A stretch of 64,000 nt of DNA from Mesorhizobium zhangyense (GCF_011045115.1 NZ_JAAKZG010000005.1:62001-126000), one strand, 5' to 3'. Positions 26,286 to 35,754 are shown, counted from the first letter of the stretch. Program-made: numbers and translations. The notes: a model not told the origin generated them from the letters alone.

Positions 26286-27101
26286 ATGATGCAGGCCGAT
26301 CCGGCGATGCTCAGCGCCGTCGCGCGCATCGCCGAGGCACCGAAGCCTCCGAGGCTTCACGTCACGGCGATCAGGGGCCAGCGGATATGGTTCAAGCATT
26401 TCGGCGCCGAGCGGACGGCGTGGGGCAAGCGCCTGCACGCCTTGGTCTCGCCGCTGATGTATCCGCGGTTCACAAGGGCATCGTTGTCTGCCACGCCGGA
26501 AGGCAAGGCCGCACGCGAACTACGCAAGATCAAGGCCTTTCGCGGCGCCGGTTTTCGTGCGCCGGAAGTCTTCTATCAGCGCGGCGATGTCCTGGCCCTG
26601 TCCGACATGGGCGAGACGATGCAGACGCAGATGCGCCATCTGCGAAAGATCGGAGACGTTACCGCCCATGACGAGCTTCTGGTCCACGCCGCCGAAGCGC
26701 TCGGCCAGGTGCATGAGGCCGGCCTCTGTCATGGCCGCCCGCATCCGCGCGATTTCGTCGTCGACGATGACGGGCGATTCGGCTTTCTCGACTTCGAGGA
26801 GGAGCCGGAAGCAACGATGCCACTGGCTGATGCGCAGGCGCGTGACGTCTGGCTGCTCTTTTTCCAGATCACTTATCGTGCCCGGCAGCCGGAGACAGCG
26901 ACGCGGGCGCTGAAGGCTTACAAGGCCTCTGCCCCGAAGCCTACGCTGGAGGCGCTTGCGAGGCTGCTTCATTTCTTCCGGGTGTTCATTCCACTGGGCC
27001 GGGTCGCGGCGAAGTTCCATCTCGGTGGCGACCTTGAGCGCTTCATGAGGGCGATGGACTTTTTTCGCGACGCCGAAGGGGACGCTGCCGAAAAACGGTA
27101 G
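26286..27101 (+). CDS. Divergent protein-kinase-fold protein
   Basis: About 271 residues; the ATG pair at 26286/26289 is the best start, with upstream options at 26199 and 26121. The C-terminal lobe has a kinase-like catalytic loop, CHGRPHPRDFVVDD (His149 to Asp156), and a metal-binding FLDFEE (Asp169), with an AEALGQVHEAGLCHG helix as in bacterial LPS/Kdo and aminoglycoside-type kinases. The loop is unusual: the usual catalytic Asp of HGD is Arg151 and Asp156 stands where Asn is expected. Substrate unknown; it may be an active variant or a pseudokinase. Confidence 0.65.
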   Translation: MMQADPAMLSAVARIAEAPKPPRLHVTAIRGQRIWFKHFGAERTAWGKRLHALVSPLMYPRFTRASLSATPEGKAARELRKIKAFRGAGFRAPEVFYQRGDVLALSDMGETMQTQMRHLRKIGDVTAHDELLVHAAEALGQVHEAGLCHGRPHPRDFVVDDDGRFGFLDFEEEPEATMPLADAQARDVWLLFFQITYRARQPETATRALKAYKASAPKPTLEALARLLHFFRVFIPLGRVAAKFHLGGDLERFMRAMDFFRDAEGDAAEKR

Positions 27102-27138
27102 GCGAGGCATGTTTCATTTGCTGCGAGGCGGTGCATGG

Positions 27139-27153
27139 TTAATGCGGCCTTAA
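27139..27153 (+). promoter_or_regulatory. Candidate CtrA binding site upstream of ftsK
   Basis: TTAA-TGCGGCC-TTAA followed by C is an exact TTAA-N7-TTAA CtrA box, 85 bases before the ftsK start. Control of a division and segregation gene by CtrA is biologically sensible in alphaproteobacteria. Confidence 0.6.
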
Positions 27154-27237
27154 CCTTCCCGCCGATAATCTGATCCTCGACTCTGCCCAAGGCGCGTTCG
27201 TGCCAAGGCAACACCATTTTTGGACGGGGAAAGAGGC

Positions 27238-29877
27238 ATGCGTTCAGCCACACAACTCGCGCTGACCGATTCGGGACACGGTCTGCAGGCGTTTGCGCGC
27301 AGGCAGGTGGGGCGGATCACCGGCCTTGCGTGTTTCGCGGAGGTCGCCTTTGCGCTGGCCAGCCTTGGCACGTGGAATGTGGCCGACCCGAGCTTCAGCC
27401 ATGCCACCGACAACCCGATCACCAACGCGATGGGCTATCCGGGCGCGGTGTTTTCCGATCTCGCCATGCAGTTCTACGGGTTGTCGTCCGTGGCTGCTCT
27501 TGTTCCGGCCGTGATCTGGGGCTTTTTCCTGGCGACTGCGCGCGGTGTCGATCGCATGCCGCGCCGTGCGCTGGCCTGGTTCGGCGCTTCGCTGTTGTTC
27601 GCAGCCATTGCCGGCTGCACCACGCCGCCCGCAACCTGGCCGCTGCCGACCGGGCTTGGCGGTGTCTTTGGCGATATGGTTCTGAAGGTACCGGGCATGG
27701 CCACCGGCGGCTATCCGACCGGCTGGGTGGCAAGCCTGATCGCGGTGGTTCTGGCAGGACCGGCGCTGTGGCTGTTTGCTTTCGGCGCCGGGCTGATTTC
27801 GCGCCCCAACGGTTTTGCGGTCGTCGATCCCGATGAAAAGGACATGCGCGAGCAGGATCTGGCGTCGTCCTTCGATGATGACGACGAGGATGAAGGCATT
27901 CTGGCGCTGGGCGCGATCACCCATTGGTGGCTGTCGTTCCGCGCCTTCCTGCGCCGCAGGGCTGCGCGCCGCAAGGAACATGACGAGTATCGCGACGTCG
28001 AGGTGCGCCCCGAAAGCGCCTGGCGCCGTGCTGCCGAGCGCGTCGAATTCGCCGAACAGGCCGAGGCGAAGGTCAGTGCCAAGGGCAGGGCGCGGGTCGA
28101 ACCGGAATTCTTCGCCGCCATGGTGTCCGACGGACGCGTTCCGCACAACGAACTCGACGACGATGTCGAAGCGGAAGACGATCTCGACTTCATGCCGGGC
28201 GAGACGGCAGAGCCACGTTCGCCTGCAGCCCAGGTTCAGAATTTCCGGACGCCGGCAGCAGCGTCCGCCCGCGTCGAGGCTCCTGCGCCGCGCCCCGTGC
28301 CCGGCGCACGGGTCCAGCGCGAGGCGCAGACCTCGCTGATCGGCTCGAACAGCTTCGAAATGCCGTCGCTGCATTTCCTGTCCGAGCCGAAGAATGTCGT
28401 GCGCGACGCCAGCCTGTCGAAGGACGCGCTGGAGCAAAATGCACGCCTGCTCGAAGGCGTGCTGGAAGACTTCGGCGTCAAGGGCGAGATCATCCATGTC
28501 AGGCCCGGCCCGGTCGTCACGCTCTATGAACTGGAGCCGGCTCCCGGCATCAAGTCGTCGCGCGTCATCGGCCTTGCCGATGACATTGCGCGCTCGATGA
28601 GCGCGATCGCTGCCCGCGTTGCCGTCGTTCCCGGCCGCAACGCCATCGGCATCGAACTGCCCAATGCCAAGCGCGAGACCGTCTATCTGCGCGAAATCAT
28701 GGCGAGCCGCGATTTCGAGACGACCAAGGCCAAGCTGGCGCTGGCGCTTGGCAAGACCATCAATGGCGAAGCGGTTATCGTCGACATCGCCAAGATGCCG
28801 CACGTTCTCGTCGCCGGCACCACCGGCTCAGGCAAGTCGGTGGCCATCAACACGATGATCCTGTCGCTGCTCTACCGCATGACGCCGCAGGAATGCCGCC
28901 TGATCATGATCGATCCGAAAATGCTCGAACTGTCCGTCTATGACGGCATCCCGCATCTTCTGACGCCTGTCGTGACCGACCCGAAGAAGGCGGTCGTGGC
29001 GCTCAAATGGACGGTGCGGGAGATGGAAGACCGCTACCGCAAGATGTCCAAGGTCGGCGTGCGCAATATCGACGGCTTCAACGCCCGCGTTGCGCAGGCG
29101 GAGAAGAAGGGCGAGCGCATTTCGCGCACGGTGCAGACCGGCTTCGACCGTCAGACCGGCGAGGCCATCTACGAGACGGAGAACCTCGACCTCGAGCCAC
29201 TGCCCTATATCGTCGTCATCATCGACGAGATGGCCGACCTGATGATGGTCGCCGGCAAGGATATCGAAGGCGCGGTACAGCGTCTGGCGCAGATGGCGCG
29301 TGCCGCCGGCATCCATGTCATCATGGCAACGCAGCGTCCTTCCGTCGACGTCATCACCGGCACGATCAAGGCCAACTTCCCGACCCGCATCTCCTTCCAG
29401 GTGACGTCGAAGATCGACAGCCGCACCATTCTTGGCGAGCAGGGCGCCGAACAGCTGCTCGGCATGGGCGACATGCTCTACATGGCCGGCGGCGGGCGCA
29501 TCCAGCGCGTGCACGGACCGTTCGTCTCCGACGACGAGGTCGAGAAGATCGTCGGCCATCTCAAGCTGCAGGGCGTGCCGGAATATCTCGACGCCATCAC
29601 CGAGGATGACGGCGAGGATGACGACGATGCGCCGTCCGGCAAGGGTGGCGGAGGCGGTGGCAATTTCGAGGATTCCGACGATCCTTACGATCAGGCTGTC
29701 GCGGTCGTGCTGCGCGACGGCAAGGCCTCGACCAGCTACATCCAGCGCCGCCTCGGCATCGGCTACAATCGCGCCGCCTCGATCATCGAGAAGATGGAGC
29801 AGGAAGGCATCGTCGGCCCGGCCAACCACGCCGGTAAGCGCGAGATTCTGGTGCCGACGGAGGACGACAAGTTTTAG
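27238..29877 (+). CDS. ftsK: DNA translocase FtsK
   Basis: 879-residue septal DNA pump that clears and aligns chromosome termini and activates XerCD. The N-terminal part (about residues 20-200) has four hydrophobic helices, a proline/acid-rich linker runs to about 400, and the motor follows. Walker A is [16 protein letters not shown] (about residue 525) and Walker [16 protein letters not shown] (about 660). The C-terminal gamma winged helix ([26 protein letters not shown] onward) reads KOPS. The ATG at 27238 follows GGGGAAAGAGG. The stop codon is contained in the left end of a 155-bp palindromic repeat. Confidence 0.96.
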   Translation: MRSATQLALTDSGHGLQAFARRQVGRITGLACFAEVAFALASLGTWNVADPSFSHATDNPITNAMGYPGAVFSDLAMQFYGLSSVAALVPAVIWGFFLATARGVDRMPRRALAWFGASLLFAAIAGCTTPPATWPLPTGLGGVFGDMVLKVPGMATGGYPTGWVASLIAVVLAGPALWLFAFGAGLISRPNGFAVVDPDEKDMREQDLASSFDDDDEDEGILALGAITHWWLSFRAFLRRRAARRKEHDEYRDVEVRPESAWRRAAERVEFAEQAEAKVSAKGRARVEPEFFAAMVSDGRVPHNELDDDVEAEDDLDFMPGETAEPRSPAAQVQNFRTPAAASARVEAPAPRPVPGARVQREAQTSLIGSNSFEMPSLHFLSEPKNVVRDASLSKDALEQNARLLEGVLEDFGVKGEIIHVRPGPVVTLYELEPAPGIKSSRVIGLADDIARSMSAIAARVAVVPGRNAIGIELPNAKRETVYLREIMASRDFETTKAKLALALGKTINGEAVIVDIAKMPHVLVAGTTGSGKSVAINTMILSLLYRMTPQECRLIMIDPKMLELSVYDGIPHLLTPVVTDPKKAVVALKWTVREMEDRYRKMSKVGVRNIDGFNARVAQAEKKGERISRTVQTGFDRQTGEAIYETENLDLEPLPYIVVIIDEMADLMMVAGKDIEGAVQRLAQMARAAGIHVIMATQRPSVDVITGTIKANFPTRISFQVTSKIDSRTILGEQGAEQLLGMGDMLYMAGGGRIQRVHGPFVSDDEVEKIVGHLKLQGVPEYLDAITEDDGEDDDDAPSGKGGGGGGNFEDSDDPYDQAVAVVLRDGKASTSYIQRRLGIGYNRAASIIEKMEQEGIVGPANHAGKREILVPTEDDKF

Positions 29878-30030
29878 GGAGTGCCGATATTCAAACCATG
29901 ACGGCCTGCAAATGGCGATTTTCTGCGCTTCCGGTGCTCATGGACCCAAATGTCCACTCCGCTCGTCGCCTGTGGCGACCCCGAAAACCACCATTTTCGA
30001 CTCGTCCTGATTTGAATCTCAACACTCCCT
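29876..30030. repeat. 155-bp imperfect palindromic element overlapping the ftsK stop
   Basis: The left arm AGGGAGTG-CCGATATTCAAA and the right arm, read in reverse complement, AGGGAGTG-TTGAGATTCAAA, define the ends. The inner arms also pair (AAATGGCGATTTTC with AAATGGTGGTTTTC), so the RNA or single strand can fold into one long hairpin. The ftsK TAG occupies 29875-29877, so the element adjoins the gene exactly. A half copy with the same left arm is at 53019-53075. It resembles non-autonomous palindromic repeats of rhizobia. Confidence 0.8.
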
Positions 30031-30152
30031 GGGTGTGAGCGTAAAAAGGGGTCTAAAATGACGCAGGCGTGATGGTTTGCCTCTTGCCGGCGACAAACTT
30101 CAGCCCAAGTAAAGGCCTATAGATCTAAGCTCATTTGACGCATTCGAGAGTG

Positions 30153-30851
30153 ATGACCCGCATGAACAAAAACGCTTCGACCCCGACCCCGCGACTGCAA
30201 ATGGCTCGCCGTGGCTTCCTTGGCCTGGCGGTTGCGGCTTTTGGCGTGGTCGGGCTCCAGGCGATGCCGGGCTTCGACATGATCGCGGCGGCGCAGGCAG
30301 CCCCGTCCGACGCCGCGCAGAAGATCGCCGATCATTTTGCCAGTGTTCGCACCATGACCGGCGAGTTCGTGCAGTTCGGTCCGCGCGGCGAGCAGACCGG
30401 CGGCAAGTTCTTCATCGAGCGTCCGGGCAAGATCCGCTTCGATTATGACGGGGCGTCGCGCTTCCAGGTGGTCTCTGATGGCCAGTCCGTCGTGCTCGAC
30501 AACAGGAAGATGAACACGGTCGATCTCTACCCGCTGTCGAAGACGCCGTTGAAGCTGCTGCTCGACGAGCGCATCGATCTCTCCGGCAACAAGGTCCGGA
30601 GCGTCAAGGAAGAGGACGATCTCACCACGATCCAGCTCGCCGACAAGTCGGTGTTCGGCAACTCGACCATAACCATGATGTTCGATCCGAAATCCTACGA
30701 ACTGCGCCAGTGGACGATCAAGGACGCCCAGGGCAAGGACACGACGGTGATGATCTTCAATGTCAGGCAGGGCGTGAAGTTCGACCAGAGCCTGTTCAAG
30801 ATCGACTATCAGCGCAATCTCGACGTCAACAAGAAGAAGAGCAATCGATAG
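30153..30851 (+). CDS. lolA: Outer-membrane lipoprotein carrier LolA
   Basis: 232 residues from the ATG at 30153 (another ATG at 30162). A long N-terminal export signal with MARRGFLGLAVAAFGVVGL, which has twin arginines, ends near AAAQA. The mature part is a LolA half-barrel: VRTMTGEFVQFGPRGEQTGGKFFIERPGKIRFDYD, VSDGQSVVLDNRKMNTVDLYPL and the C-terminal WTIKDAQGKDTTVMIFNV. It shuttles lipoproteins across the periplasm. ftsK-lolA-xthA is a common order in Rhizobiales. Whether export is Tat or Sec is open. Confidence 0.9.
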   Translation: MTRMNKNASTPTPRLQMARRGFLGLAVAAFGVVGLQAMPGFDMIAAAQAAPSDAAQKIADHFASVRTMTGEFVQFGPRGEQTGGKFFIERPGKIRFDYDGASRFQVVSDGQSVVLDNRKMNTVDLYPLSKTPLKLLLDERIDLSGNKVRSVKEEDDLTTIQLADKSVFGNSTITMMFDPKSYELRQWTIKDAQGKDTTVMIFNVRQGVKFDQSLFKIDYQRNLDVNKKKSNR

Positions 30852-30984
30852 GGCAACCATCGATCTCGGCCATTAGCTGTGGACAGGGTGCGAGCGGCGC
30901 GTTGAAGCTGTGCTCGACCTTGTAATTGATGACTTGCGCTGCCACTTTCCGGGCTTCGTTTTCGCAAGCGCCGGATTCCCCAGA

Positions 30985-31791
30985 ATGCCTTTCTCGATTG
31001 CCACCTGGAACATCAATTCCGTGCGGCTGCGCATGCCGCTGGTGGAGCGCCTCCTCCTCGAAAACGCACCCGACGTGCTGTGCCTGCAGGAAACGAAGTG
31101 CCCGGACGACCAGTTTCCGTCGGCAGCTTTCCGCAAGCTCGGCTATGAGCATATCGCGATCAGTGGCCAGAAGGGCTATCACGGCGTGGCGACGGTGGCG
31201 CGGCGGCCGCTCGAAATCGTCGAGAAGCGCGAGTTCTGCCAGAAGGGCGATTGCCGGCATCTTTCGGTGCGGGTGAATGCCGGCGGCAAGCAGCTTACGG
31301 TGCATAATTTCTACGTTCCGGCCGGCGGCGACGAGCCCGATCCTGAGATCAATCCGAAATTCCGCCACAAGCTCGACTTCGTCGCCGAGATGAATGCCAT
31401 CCGCGCCGACCATGACGACAATTCGGCGTCTGTGCTGGTTGGCGATCTCAACATCGCGCCGCTGGAGCACGATGTCTGGTCGCACAAGCAACTGCTGAAA
31501 GTAGTCAGCCACACGCCGGTCGAGACGGAAAATTTCGAGGCGATGCGCAAGGCCGGCGACTGGGTCGACCTGATGCGGCTCAACGTGCCTGACGAGCAGA
31601 AGATCTACACCTGGTGGAGCTACCGCGCCCAGGACTGGGAAACCTCCGACCGCGGCCGCCGTCTCGACCATGTCTGGTCTTCGTCCAATCTGGTTCCGAG
31701 CTTCGGCGGCTACGAGATCCTGCGCGACGCGCGCGGCTGGGACCGTCCTTCGGACCATGTTCCGGTGATTGCGCGATTCGATTTGAGCTGA
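30985..31791 (+). CDS. xthA: Exodeoxyribonuclease III
   Basis: 268-residue AP endonuclease/3'-5' exonuclease of base-excision repair. Family motifs are ATWNINSVR (Asn), LCLQETKCPDDQF (metal Glu), YHGVATVARR, HNFYVPAGGDEPD, VGDLNIAPLEHDVW and the C-terminal RDARGWDRPSDHVPVIARF with the catalytic Asp-His. The ATG at 30985 begins this domain exactly; the longer frame is not supported. Confidence 0.96.
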   Translation: MPFSIATWNINSVRLRMPLVERLLLENAPDVLCLQETKCPDDQFPSAAFRKLGYEHIAISGQKGYHGVATVARRPLEIVEKREFCQKGDCRHLSVRVNAGGKQLTVHNFYVPAGGDEPDPEINPKFRHKLDFVAEMNAIRADHDDNSASVLVGDLNIAPLEHDVWSHKQLLKVVSHTPVETENFEAMRKAGDWVDLMRLNVPDEQKIYTWWSYRAQDWETSDRGRRLDHVWSSSNLVPSFGGYEILRDARGWDRPSDHVPVIARFDLS

Positions 31792-31803
31792 CGCGTTTTC
31801 GCC

Positions 31804-32259
31804 CTAAGGCAGGAGCCGGGGCGCGACTTCCTCGATGCTGCGGATGAGCGCCTGAAGCTCCTCGACGATGCGCTGGTGAAGCGCGATGGCGAGGTCGGGG
31901 TATTCCCCGAGAATGCGGTGGAACATCTTGCGGTTCAGCCGCAGCACTTCCGAATCGGTGGCAGCCGCCGCGCTGGTCAGGCGCCTGGTGTCGGCGATCA
32001 GCGCCAGCTCGCCAAGTATGGAGCCCGGCTTGACCACCGCGATCGGCGTGCGCTTGGGATCGTCTTCGCGAAACAGGACGATGCTGCCCTTGACGACGAT
32101 ATAGGCCGAATCGGCCTCGTCCTCCTCCAGAAACAGCTTGCGCTCCGCCGGCAGCCGCATCGGTTCTGCCCCGAAGGCGAGCAGGCGCAGCTGTTCCTGG
32201 CTGAAGCCCTCGAAAAGCCCCACGCCGGACAGAATGCGGATGTCATCATCCAGCGCCAT
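31804..32259 (-). CDS. Cyclic-nucleotide-binding domain protein
   Basis: 151-residue single cNMP-binding (Crp-fold beta-roll) domain without a DNA-binding helix-turn-helix. The phosphate-binding cassette region is PGSILGELALIADTRRLTSAAAATDSEVL. It lies downstream of, and in line with, the OmpR-type regulator. In Brucella the matching pair is the OtpR regulator and a protein labelled cAMP-dependent kinase regulatory subunit. It likely modulates a partner protein by ligand binding. The ligand is unknown. Confidence 0.87.
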   Translation of the reverse strand: MALDDDIRILSGVGLFEGFSQEQLRLLAFGAEPMRLPAERKLFLEEDEADSAYIVVKGSIVLFREDDPKRTPIAVVKPGSILGELALIADTRRLTSAAAATDSEVLRLNRKMFHRILGEYPDLAIALHQRIVEELQALIRSIEEVAPRLLP

Positions 32260-32323
32260 TGCGTCCCCGAATTCCTGGCCTGGTCAGTCCTCCCGTTCGT
32301 GCGGCCCCCCGACCGCAAACCGG

Positions 32324-33007
32324 TCAGGGAACCAGCTTGTATCCGCCGCTTTCTGTCACAAGAATTTCAGCATTGGAAGGATCGCGCTCTATCTTCTGGC
32401 GCAGGCGATAGACATGGGTTTCCAGCGTGTGCGTGGTGACACCCGAATTATAGCCCCAGACCTCCTCCAGGAGGACGTCGCGGGTAACGACTTTCTGGTC
32501 GGCACGATAGAGATATTTGATGATGGACGCCTCCTTTTCGGTCAGGCGCACCTTGGCGCCGCGCTGGTCGAGAAGCAGTTTCTGGCTGGGTTTGAATGTA
32601 TAGGGACCAACCGAAAAGGTTGCGTCCTCACTTTGCTCATGCTGGCGCAGCTGCGCGCGGATGCGGGCAAGCAGGACGGCGAAGCGGAACGGCTTGGTCA
32701 CATAGTCGTTGGCGCCGGCTTCGAGCCCGAGGATGGTATCGGAATCGGTGTCGTGCCCGGTCAGCATGATGATCGGCGCCTTGTAGCCGCCCTTGCGCAG
32801 GAGCTTGACGGCCTCGCGGCCGTCCATGTCCGGCAGGCCGACATCCATGATCAGGAGATCGATCAGGCCGCCGCGTGCAACCGATACGCCCTTGGCGGCA
32901 GTGGCTTCCTGCAGCACGTCGAATTCCTCGTAGAGCGAAAGTTGCTCGACAAGGGTCGTGCGCAGGTCTTCGTCATCGTCGACAATCAGGATGGTGCGGG
33001 AGGTCAT
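32324..33007 (-). CDS. cenR: OmpR-family response regulator (CenR/OtpR type)
   Basis: 227 residues. The receiver domain (1-120) has the acidic pocket DDDED (10-14), phosphoacceptor Asp55 in LIMDVGLPDMDG, Thr/Lys switch residues and Lys in TKPF. The C-terminal winged helix (130-227) includes LTEKEASIIKYLYR and THTLETHVYRLRQKIE. No sensor kinase adjoins it, as for CenR. The gene neighbourhood with a cNMP-binding protein matches Brucella OtpR, an envelope and acid-stress regulator that is the CenR orthologue. The exact symbol is by context, the family by sequence. Confidence 0.83.
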   Translation of the reverse strand: MTSRTILIVDDDEDLRTTLVEQLSLYEEFDVLQEATAAKGVSVARGGLIDLLIMDVGLPDMDGREAVKLLRKGGYKAPIIMLTGHDTDSDTILGLEAGANDYVTKPFRFAVLLARIRAQLRQHEQSEDATFSVGPYTFKPSQKLLLDQRGAKVRLTEKEASIIKYLYRADQKVVTRDVLLEEVWGYNSGVTTHTLETHVYRLRQKIERDPSNAEILVTESGGYKLVP

Positions 33008-33108
33008 GGATCAATCCGTTGTTTTGAAATGTATAATTCTGTTGACCAGTGATCGTTTATGCGGAACCTGATCGTCAGAACAGGCCAGTCACGGTGATTT
33101 GCTTCCGT

Positions 33109-33687
33109 ATGCGATCATACTCCAAAAAACGTGAGCGCAATGGGGCAGGCGCAAAAAACCGACATGGGATCAAAACCTTGGTGGTTCGCGCACGCCCCGG
33201 GCACCCTTCGCAAGGGTTGCTGAATGCCGGCGGCACGGTGTTTTCCTGTGCGCTGGGGCGCGGCGGCATAACCGCCGGCAAGCGCGAGGGCGATGGCGGC
33301 ACGCCGCTGGCGGCGATGCGCATCCTGTCAGGTTATTTCCGGAAGGATCATTTTAAGGGGCGGCTTACGCGGCTGAAGATGACACCGATCGATTCGGCCC
33401 TTGGCTGGTGTGAAGTGCCGGAGGACCGCAACTACAACCGGCCGGTCAGGCTGCCCTATGCCGCCAGCCACGAGCATATGCTGCGCGACGACAGGCTCTA
33501 CGATGCCTGCCTGGTGCTCGACTGGAATATATCGCCACGCCTGCGCGGGCGCGGCAGTGCCATTTTCTTCCACCTGGCGCGACCGGGCCTCACGCCGACG
33601 CAAGGCTGCGTGGCGGTGACGGCAAAGGTGATGGCACGGCTGCTGCCGTATCTGTCGGATCGGACCGTGCTGAAAGTGGTGCGCTAG
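33109..33687 (+). CDS. L,D-transpeptidase (YkuD)-like protein
   Basis: About 192 residues from the ATG at 33109. The C-terminal half has the YkuD order: IFFHLARPGLTPTQGCVAVTAKVM, in which His, then ten residues on, Cys of the catalytic dyad are present. The usual Ser/Thr-His-Gly-Cys is Thr-Gln-Gly-Cys, a notable change. No signal peptide is obvious, although the protein should act on peptidoglycan. Earlier starts exist. A different cysteine-peptidase-like role is possible. Confidence 0.75.
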   Translation: MRSYSKKRERNGAGAKNRHGIKTLVVRARPGHPSQGLLNAGGTVFSCALGRGGITAGKREGDGGTPLAAMRILSGYFRKDHFKGRLTRLKMTPIDSALGWCEVPEDRNYNRPVRLPYAASHEHMLRDDRLYDACLVLDWNISPRLRGRGSAIFFHLARPGLTPTQGCVAVTAKVMARLLPYLSDRTVLKVVR

Positions 33688-33763
33688 CCGCATCGAGATT
33701 CACGTCAGGACGAGCCGCCATTCGCAGGTCGCCATGGTGAGAATCCCAGTGCGCTGTACAAAT

Positions 33764-34006
33764 CTACCACCCGCGTGAGCGGAACTCGTCGCGCGGCAGC
33801 CGGCTCAGTTCGCGGTCGATGGTCGCGGCAATGTCATGCCGGTCGACGCCGATATCCTGAAGGTGACGAGGCGTAAGCAGCTTCAGATCGTTGAAAGCCT
33901 GGCGGCGGGTCAGCCATTTGCGAAGCACGGCACCGATATCGGTGCGGAGCAACGCGGTCGGCCGGGCCGAGCGCGTGAAACCCGTATCGTCAACACAGTA
34001 GGCCAT
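33764..34006 (-). CDS. DUF1127 small protein
   Basis: 80 residues with the DUF1127 (YjiS-like) core WLTRRQAFNDLKLLTPRHLQDIGVDRHDI near the C-terminus. Such small basic proteins in rhizobia bind RNA in studied cases and affect phosphate or stress responses. The gene is divergent from a LysR regulator across 119 bases, so it is a likely target of it. Confidence 0.85.
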   Translation of the reverse strand: MAYCVDDTGFTRSARPTALLRTDIGAVLRKWLTRRQAFNDLKLLTPRHLQDIGVDRHDIAATIDRELSRLPRDEFRSRGW

Positions 34007-34125
34007 GGTACTATCCCTTCAAGAAGGATTTGAACTCTTTTCGATTTTGCTATGATAGCGAATTGAAAAAATTGCGAAAACGAGTAGTTTTCACCGTATC
34101 TGATAATTTCATTTGAAGATCGATC

Positions 34126-35073
34126 ATGGCTGGTCATCTCCCGGGAATACGTGCGCTGAAAACGCTGGAGGCGGCCGGCCGGCATCTCAATTTCAGCAGG
34201 GCCGCGGCCGAGCTGGGGCTGACGCCGGCTGCGGTCAGCCATCAGATCAAGGAATTCGAGGAACAGCTGGGCATTGCCCTGTTCCTGCGCACAAGCCGGA
34301 TGATGGAGCTGACGCAGGCTGGCGAGATCCTCCACACAGCCGTCACCGAAGCGCTTACCGGCCTGACGCGCGCGGCGGTGCGCGTGCAGAAGATACGGTC
34401 GAATATGCGGCTGCGGGTCAGCGCATCGACATCGATCGCCGCCAAATGGCTGGTGCCGCGCCTGGAAAAGTTCATGCAGCAATGGCCCGATGTCGACATA
34501 AGGCTCGACGTTTCGACGAGCCTGCGCGACTTCACCCGTGACGACATCGACGTCGCCTTTCGCTGGGGGCGCGGCCAGTATCCCGGCGCACGGGCCGATC
34601 GGATGTTCGAGCATTCGATCATCCCGGTGTGCAGCCCGGCCCTGCTTGAAGCCAAGGGGCCTTTGACGGAGCCGCGCGACCTGTTGAAATGCCGGCTGAT
34701 CCACGTTTCATGGAGCGGTCTCGGCGTCACCTGGCCCGACTGGCGCATGTGGATGCTGGCTGCAGGCATCGGGGATTTCGATGACAGCCCGGGCCTGCAT
34801 TTCGCCGAGACCGGGCCGGCGATCCAGGCGGCAATCGACGGTCACGGCATCGCGCTCGGCGATGCCTGGATGGTAGCGGACGATCTCGCAGCCGGCCGGC
34901 TGGTAAAACCCTTCGCGCTGTCGATCGACGGGCCGCCGCAGTTTGCCTACTATATCGTCACGCCTCTGGAAGCGGCGGACGACCCGCTGATCAGGACTTT
35001 TCGCGAATGGGTGCTTGAGGAGGCCGCCAACACGCCGCTCACGCCGGAAGCTGTACGCCCCACCAGCCGATGA
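34126..35073 (+). CDS. LysR-family transcriptional regulator (GcvA-like)
   Basis: 315 residues. The N-terminal helix-turn-helix (residues 8-67) has LKTLEAAGRHLNFSRAAAELGLTPAAVSHQIKEFEEQLGIALFLR. The effector domain contains LRVSASTSIAAKWLVPRLEKF and RDDIDVAFRWGRGQYPGARADRMFEHSIIPVCSP, the pattern of GcvA-like subgroups. No glycine-cleavage gene is near, so the effector and targets are unknown. The divergent DUF1127 gene is the best candidate target. Confidence 0.92.
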   Translation: MAGHLPGIRALKTLEAAGRHLNFSRAAAELGLTPAAVSHQIKEFEEQLGIALFLRTSRMMELTQAGEILHTAVTEALTGLTRAAVRVQKIRSNMRLRVSASTSIAAKWLVPRLEKFMQQWPDVDIRLDVSTSLRDFTRDDIDVAFRWGRGQYPGARADRMFEHSIIPVCSPALLEAKGPLTEPRDLLKCRLIHVSWSGLGVTWPDWRMWMLAAGIGDFDDSPGLHFAETGPAIQAAIDGHGIALGDAWMVADDLAAGRLVKPFALSIDGPPQFAYYIVTPLEAADDPLIRTFREWVLEEAANTPLTPEAVRPTSR

Positions 35074-35106
35074 TTGCGCGGATTGAACGCCCGAGTGCAA
35101 ACGCCG

Positions 35107-35754
35107 TCAAGCGTAGCGCCAGACCGTCGTGCGCTTGACCTCGGCGTCTTCAAGGGCGCGCGTGACCGGCACCTGATAGATAGCAAGCGCCTGCATGCGT
35201 TCCTTCGGCAGATAGGCTCGGCCGGGGTCGCCGATGAGGATTTCAGCCCCGCGCCGGCTGAGTTGCGAGAACCATGGGATCAGCCGGTCGGCGAAGGGTT
35301 TTTCGTAGAAGACGTCGCCGGCGAGGATGACGTCCCAGCCGTCGTCTGCATTGACGAGTTCCTTGCCTGAAAAGGCAACGGACACACCGTTGGCCTGTGT
35401 GTTGAGCGCGATCGCCGCTTCGCAGAACGGGTCGATATCGGCGGCAATCACTTCAGCCGCGCCAGCTTTGGCGGCGGCGATGGCGACGAGACCGGAGCCG
35501 GAGGCGAAATCGAGCACGCGCTTGCCTTGCACAGTCTCGGGATGGTCGAGAATGTAGCGCGCCAACCCCTGCCCGCCGGCCCAGGCGAATGCCCAGAAGG
35601 GCGGCGGCAGGCCGATCTCGGCGAGTTCCTCTTCCGTCTTCAGCCAGAGGTCATGCGCCTCGTCGGCAAGATGAAGCAGAACCTCCGGCACATGTGGCGG
35701 GGTCATCAGTGCCGTGTTGGTACGGATGAAGCTTTCGGCCTCCGCTGGCGTCAC
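35107..35754 (-). CDS. Class I methyltransferase resembling ETF-beta lysine methyltransferase
   Basis: 215 residues starting at GTG 35754, which overlaps the EVE gene stop (GTGA). Motif I is VLDFASGSGLVAIAAAKAGAAEVIAADIDPF, and DVILAGDVFYEKPFADRL is the post-I G-D-x-x-Y motif seen in METTL20-type enzymes that methylate the beta subunit of electron-transfer flavoprotein. A PrmA-like activity is the alternative. Protein substrate unproven. Confidence 0.72.
   Translation of the reverse strand: MTPAEAESFIRTNTALMTPPHVPEVLLHLADEAHDLWLKTEEELAEIGLPPPFWAFAWAGGQGLARYILDHPETVQGKRVLDFASGSGLVAIAAAKAGAAEVIAADIDPFCEAAIALNTQANGVSVAFSGKELVNADDGWDVILAGDVFYEKPFADRLIPWFSQLSRRGAEILIGDPGRAYLPKERMQALAIYQVPVTRALEDAEVKRTTVWRYA

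Noticed and set aside
27244-28803. A 519-codon minus-strand frame over ftsK
   Set aside because: Antisense shadow of the certain ftsK gene.
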